Positions 4,645 through 7,424 of a stretch of 7,424 nt of DNA are shown here, one piece after another. Source of the stretch: Bryobacterales bacterium (GTDB taxonomy: Bacteria > Acidobacteriota > Terriglobia > Bryobacterales > Bryobacteraceae). Location of the stretch: contig JAUZEU010000571.1 of NCBI GenBank assembly GCA_030838885.1, forward strand, positions 1-7,424. The letters are read 5' to 3'. Position numbers and translations under genes: made by a program. Positions within the stretch are counted from its first letter, which is position 1. The number at the start of each line of letters is the position of its first letter. A model generated the notes under the pieces. It saw only the letters and a program-made list of their open reading frames with translations. It was not told the origin of the DNA and made no database searches.

Positions 4645-7424
4645 ATGGCCGAATTACGAAAAGTATTGATCTACCTGGTGCTGGCGTGCGGAAGCGCGTT
4701 CTCCGCAGTGGACTTCGACCGGGATATTCGCCCCATCCTGTCCGATAATTGTTTCTCGTGCCACGGCCCCGACGCGACGAAGCGCATGGCGAATCTGCGC
4801 CTGGATATCGCTGACGGAGGAGCGTTGACCCGCAGCATCATTGTCGCGGGTAAGGCCGGGGAAAGTCATCTATTTGGTCGAATCTCGGCTACGGACAACA
4901 AGCGTATGCCGCCAGCCTATTCGGGGCGGACACTGACGGCCCGGCAGATCGATGCAATCCGGCAATGGATCGATCAGGGTGCAAAGTGGCAGACTCACTG
5001 GGCATTCGTAGCTCCGCAGCGCCCGGACGTGCCCGTTGTGAGTGAGACGAGTTGGGTCCGCAATCCGATCGACAATTTCGTGCTGGCCCGGCTGGATCAG
5101 CCGGATCTGAAGAATGCCGGGCTGAAGCATTCGCCTGAGGCGGGCAAAGCGACGCTGCTGCGTCGCGTCACTTACGACCTGACCGGCCTGCCGCCGACCG
5201 TCGCCGAACTCAACTCGTTCCTGGCGGATAAGTCGGCGGATGCTTATGAGAAGCGGGTCGACGCTCTGCTGCAATCCGCCCGATTCGGCGAGCGCATGGC
5301 AATGCAATGGCTCGACCTGGCGCGTTACGCCGACACGCATGGCTACCACATCGACAGCCACCGGGAGATGTGGCACTGGCGCGACTGGGTGATCAACGCG
5401 TTCAATCGCAACGTGCCGTATGACCAGTTCACCATCGAGCAACTGGCCGGCGATCTCATCCCGAACGCCACCGTGGAGCAGAAGCTGGCCAGCGGTTTCA
5501 ATCGCAACCACATGATAAATTTCGAAGGTGGCGCGGTGCCTGAGGAGTACCAGGTGGAGTATGTGGTGGACCGGCTGGAAGCTACGTCCACTACCTGGAT
5601 GGGGCTGACGGTCGGTTGCGCGCGCTGCCACGACCATAAGTACGACCCCATTCCCCAGAAAGATTTCTATCGCTTCTTTGCCTTCTTTAATAACGTGAGT
5701 GAGAAGGGACTGGATGGCCGGAACGGGAATGCGGAGCCTTATCTACAATTGCCATCCGCGGAGCAGAAGACGCGCCTTGAGGAATTGAAGGAGGCGATTA
5801 AGGCACACGAAAGTGCTCTGCCGGAGGAGGCTGTTTCGAAACAGCAGGGCGATTGGGAGAAGTCTGAGCTCGCCGCCTTCCGGTCTCTGGGACGGGACGG
5901 GCTGCTCGCTCATTACGAGTTCGATGGCAACCTGACCGATTCGTCCGGGCACTACCAGTATGGCCGGATCGTGAAAGGCGACCTCACTTACTCCAACGGT
6001 GCAGTAGACCGGGGTGCCGACTTCGACGGCCAGACTCGCGCGGTGTTCAGCCGGGTGCCCGCGTTCGAACGGCAATCTCCGTTCGCGACCGCTTTCTGGC
6101 TGAAGGTGAATGGCAAGCTAAAGGACCCGGTGTTTCAGCAAGGTGGCTTTGAAGTGTGGCTTGACGACTTCGAACTGTCCGGCGTGCAGCAACGGGTGCC
6201 GCGTCTGTATCTTCGGCTGGGAGACACGGGCGTGCGGACTACGGAGCGCCTGCCGTGGCCTGAGAACATGAACCACGTTGCGGTGAATTATGACGGGACC
6301 GGGCTCCACGTTTTCGTGAACGGTGCTGCTGTGAAGACAGAAGCTTTCAAGCCCGAGGGTTCGGCATCAGGATCAGATTTGGAGATCGCGGACTTTAAAG
6401 GCCGGCTGGACGATTTCCGGATCTACAACCGCCAGCTAAAGCCGGAGGAGATCGCGCACCTGAGCAGCCAGGAGCCGCTGCGGGCGACTCTAAATATCCT
6501 GCCCGATAAGCGATCGAAAGAGCAGAAGGCCTGGATTCGGGATTACTATCTGACCAAAGCCGCACCGGCGCAGGATCAGCGGGTATGGGCGGAACTGAAG
6601 GCTCTCCGCGAAGACGAGAAGAAACTGACGGGCCAGATTCCGACGACGATGGTGATGTCGGAGATTACGGACAAGCCGCGCGAGAGTTTCGTTCTTGCCC
6701 GCGGCGACTACCGCAATCAGACGGAAAAGGTGACTCCTGGCGTGCCGTCGGTTCTGCCGCCGCTGCCTGCGGACGCTCCGGCAAACCGGCTCTCGCTGGC
6801 GAAGTGGCTGGTGGATCCCGCGCACCCTCTTACCGCGCGGGTAGCGGTGAACCGGTACTGGCAGATGTACTTCGGGACAGGGCTTGTGAAGACGCTCGAA
6901 AACTTCGGCTCGCAGGGTGATCCGCCCAGCAACCAGCAACTGCTGGACTGGCTTGCCACAGAGTTCATCCGGACCAAGTGGGATGTGAAGGCAATGCAGA
7001 AGCTGATTGTCACTTCAGCGGCATACCGGCAATCCTCGCGGATGACGCCGGAGCTGCTGGAGAAGGATCCGGAGAACCGCTTTATTGCGCGGGGGCCGCG
7101 CTTCCGTCTGCCTGCTGAAATGGTGCGGGACGGCGAGTTGTATCTGAGCGGACTTTTGAAAGAGCAGGTCGGGGGGGCGAGCGTGAACCCGTACCAGCCG
7201 AAGGGTGTCTGGGAAGAGATTGCTTACGGCGATGGCTTCACCTCACAGACCTACACCCAAGGTCACGGTGACGATCTGCACCGCCGCAGCATGTATACCT
7301 TCTGGAAACGGACTGCGCCGCCGCCGGAGATGATCACCTTCGATGCGCCTGACAGGGAGAAGTGCGCGGCGCGGCGGACCATTACGAATACACCTCTGCA
7401 GGCGCTGGTATTGCTGAACGATCA
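4645..7424 (+). CDS. Secreted PSCyt1-PSCyt2(DUF1549)-LamG-PSD1(DUF1553) multidomain protein, C-terminus cut by window edge
   Basis: The open frame gives 926 residues up to the right edge; relatives are about 1,000-1,100 long. A signal peptide (1-21) ends in SAFSA. C15 gives a poor lipobox (VLAC), so a lipoprotein is possible but less likely. Domains: PSCyt1, a small planctomycete-type cytochrome (about 22-113), with haem motif CFSCH (36-40) and probable distal ligand M88 in KRMPP; PSCyt2/DUF1549 (about 119-350), with YDLTGLPPT and a second CxxCH, CARCHDHKYDP (325-335); a short charged, possibly coiled-coil linker (about 370-410); a LamG/concanavalin-like domain (about 417-605, HYEFDGNLTDSSG to FRIYNRQLKPEEI); and PSD1/DUF1553 (about 714 to the edge, NRLSLAKWLVDP to TNTPLQALVLLND). 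It acts outside the cytoplasm. Haem binding is expected at least at the first CxxCH, and the LamG part suggests glycan or surface binding. The reaction is not established for this family. It usually precedes a DUF1501 protein. ATG 4645 lacks a good Shine-Dalgarno sequence but directly starts the signal peptide. Confidence 0.95.
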   Translation, partial: MAELRKVLIYLVLACGSAFSAVDFDRDIRPILSDNCFSCHGPDATKRMANLRLDIADGGALTRSIIVAGKAGESHLFGRISATDNKRMPPAYSGRTLTARQIDAIRQWIDQGAKWQTHWAFVAPQRPDVPVVSETSWVRNPIDNFVLARLDQPDLKNAGLKHSPEAGKATLLRRVTYDLTGLPPTVAELNSFLADKSADAYEKRVDALLQSARFGERMAMQWLDLARYADTHGYHIDSHREMWHWRDWVINAFNRNVPYDQFTIEQLAGDLIPNATVEQKLASGFNRNHMINFEGGAVPEEYQVEYVVDRLEATSTTWMGLTVGCARCHDHKYDPIPQKDFYRFFAFFNNVSEKGLDGRNGNAEPYLQLPSAEQKTRLEELKEAIKAHESALPEEAVSKQQGDWEKSELAAFRSLGRDGLLAHYEFDGNLTDSSGHYQYGRIVKGDLTYSNGAVDRGADFDGQTRAVFSRVPAFERQSPFATAFWLKVNGKLKDPVFQQGGFEVWLDDFELSGVQQRVPRLYLRLGDTGVRTTERLPWPENMNHVAVNYDGTGLHVFVNGAAVKTEAFKPEGSASGSDLEIADFKGRLDDFRIYNRQLKPEEIAHLSSQEPLRATLNILPDKRSKEQKAWIRDYYLTKAAPAQDQRVWAELKALREDEKKLTGQIPTTMVMSEITDKPRESFVLARGDYRNQTEKVTPGVPSVLPPLPADAPANRLSLAKWLVDPAHPLTARVAVNRYWQMYFGTGLVKTLENFGSQGDPPSNQQLLDWLATEFIRTKWDVKAMQKLIVTSAAYRQSSRMTPELLEKDPENRFIARGPRFRLPAEMVRDGELYLSGLLKEQVGGASVNPYQPKGVWEEIAYGDGFTSQTYTQGHGDDLHRRSMYTFWKRTAPPPEMITFDAPDREKCAARRTITNTPLQALVLLND

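Noticed and set aside
4655..4695. Lipobox in the PSCyt/PSD1 signal peptide (C15)
   Set aside because: Leu at -2 and the very short hydrophobic stretch before C15 fit poorly; cleavage after A21 (SAFSA) fits ordinary signal peptidase better.
4870..5637. Long minus-strand open frame (255 aa) opposite the PSCyt/PSD1 gene
   Set aside because: It is antisense to a strongly recognisable coding region, its product is rich in R, H and V with no motif, and it has no domain or start context. It is a by-product of GC-rich codons on the other strand.

Overview
The window looks like a chromosomal segment of a GC-rich environmental bacterium. Acidobacteriota of the Solibacter/Bryobacter type is the best guess. 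The main evidence is a large secreted protein (PSCyt1 - PSCyt2/DUF1549 - LamG - PSD1/DUF1553), a family abundant in Planctomycetes, Verrucomicrobia and Solibacter-like Acidobacteria. The short divergent and convergent gene layout and the weak Shine-Dalgarno sequences also fit. Taxonomy here is inference; there is no rRNA or other marker gene.

Layout, left to right. (1) 1-898, minus strand: the N-terminal 299 residues of a major facilitator transporter of the anion:cation symporter type, cut by the left edge. (2) 1038-2432, minus strand: a two-gene unit, with a small uncharacterised protein (87 aa, GTG start) followed six bases later by a potassium-channel protein (374 aa, TTG start, TVGYGD filter). 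(3) 2502-2663, plus strand: a 53-residue protein made almost entirely of four CxxCxxTG repeats, resembling a miniature of the DnaJ zinc-finger domain. (4) 2673-4598, minus strand: a 12-TM APC-superfamily transporter with a C-terminal cytosolic domain. Its membrane core carries the residues that bind K+ in KimA, so it is more likely a potassium transporter than an amino-acid permease. (5) 4645-7424, plus strand: the PSCyt1/PSCyt2/LamG/PSD1 protein, cut by the right edge. Both edge-truncated genes are open all the way to the window boundary.

How they fit together: the channel and the KimA-like transporter suggest a potassium-homeostasis neighbourhood (uptake plus channel), with two small proteins of unknown role between them. 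The two end genes look functionally separate: sugar-acid or organic-anion import on the left, and a periplasmic or secreted haem-containing protein on the right. Its usual partner, a DUF1501 protein, would be expected just past the right edge. No RNA genes, insertion sequences, CRISPR arrays or convincing hairpin terminators were seen. No stretch over 300 bases lacks a gene; the largest gap is 139 bases (899-1037).
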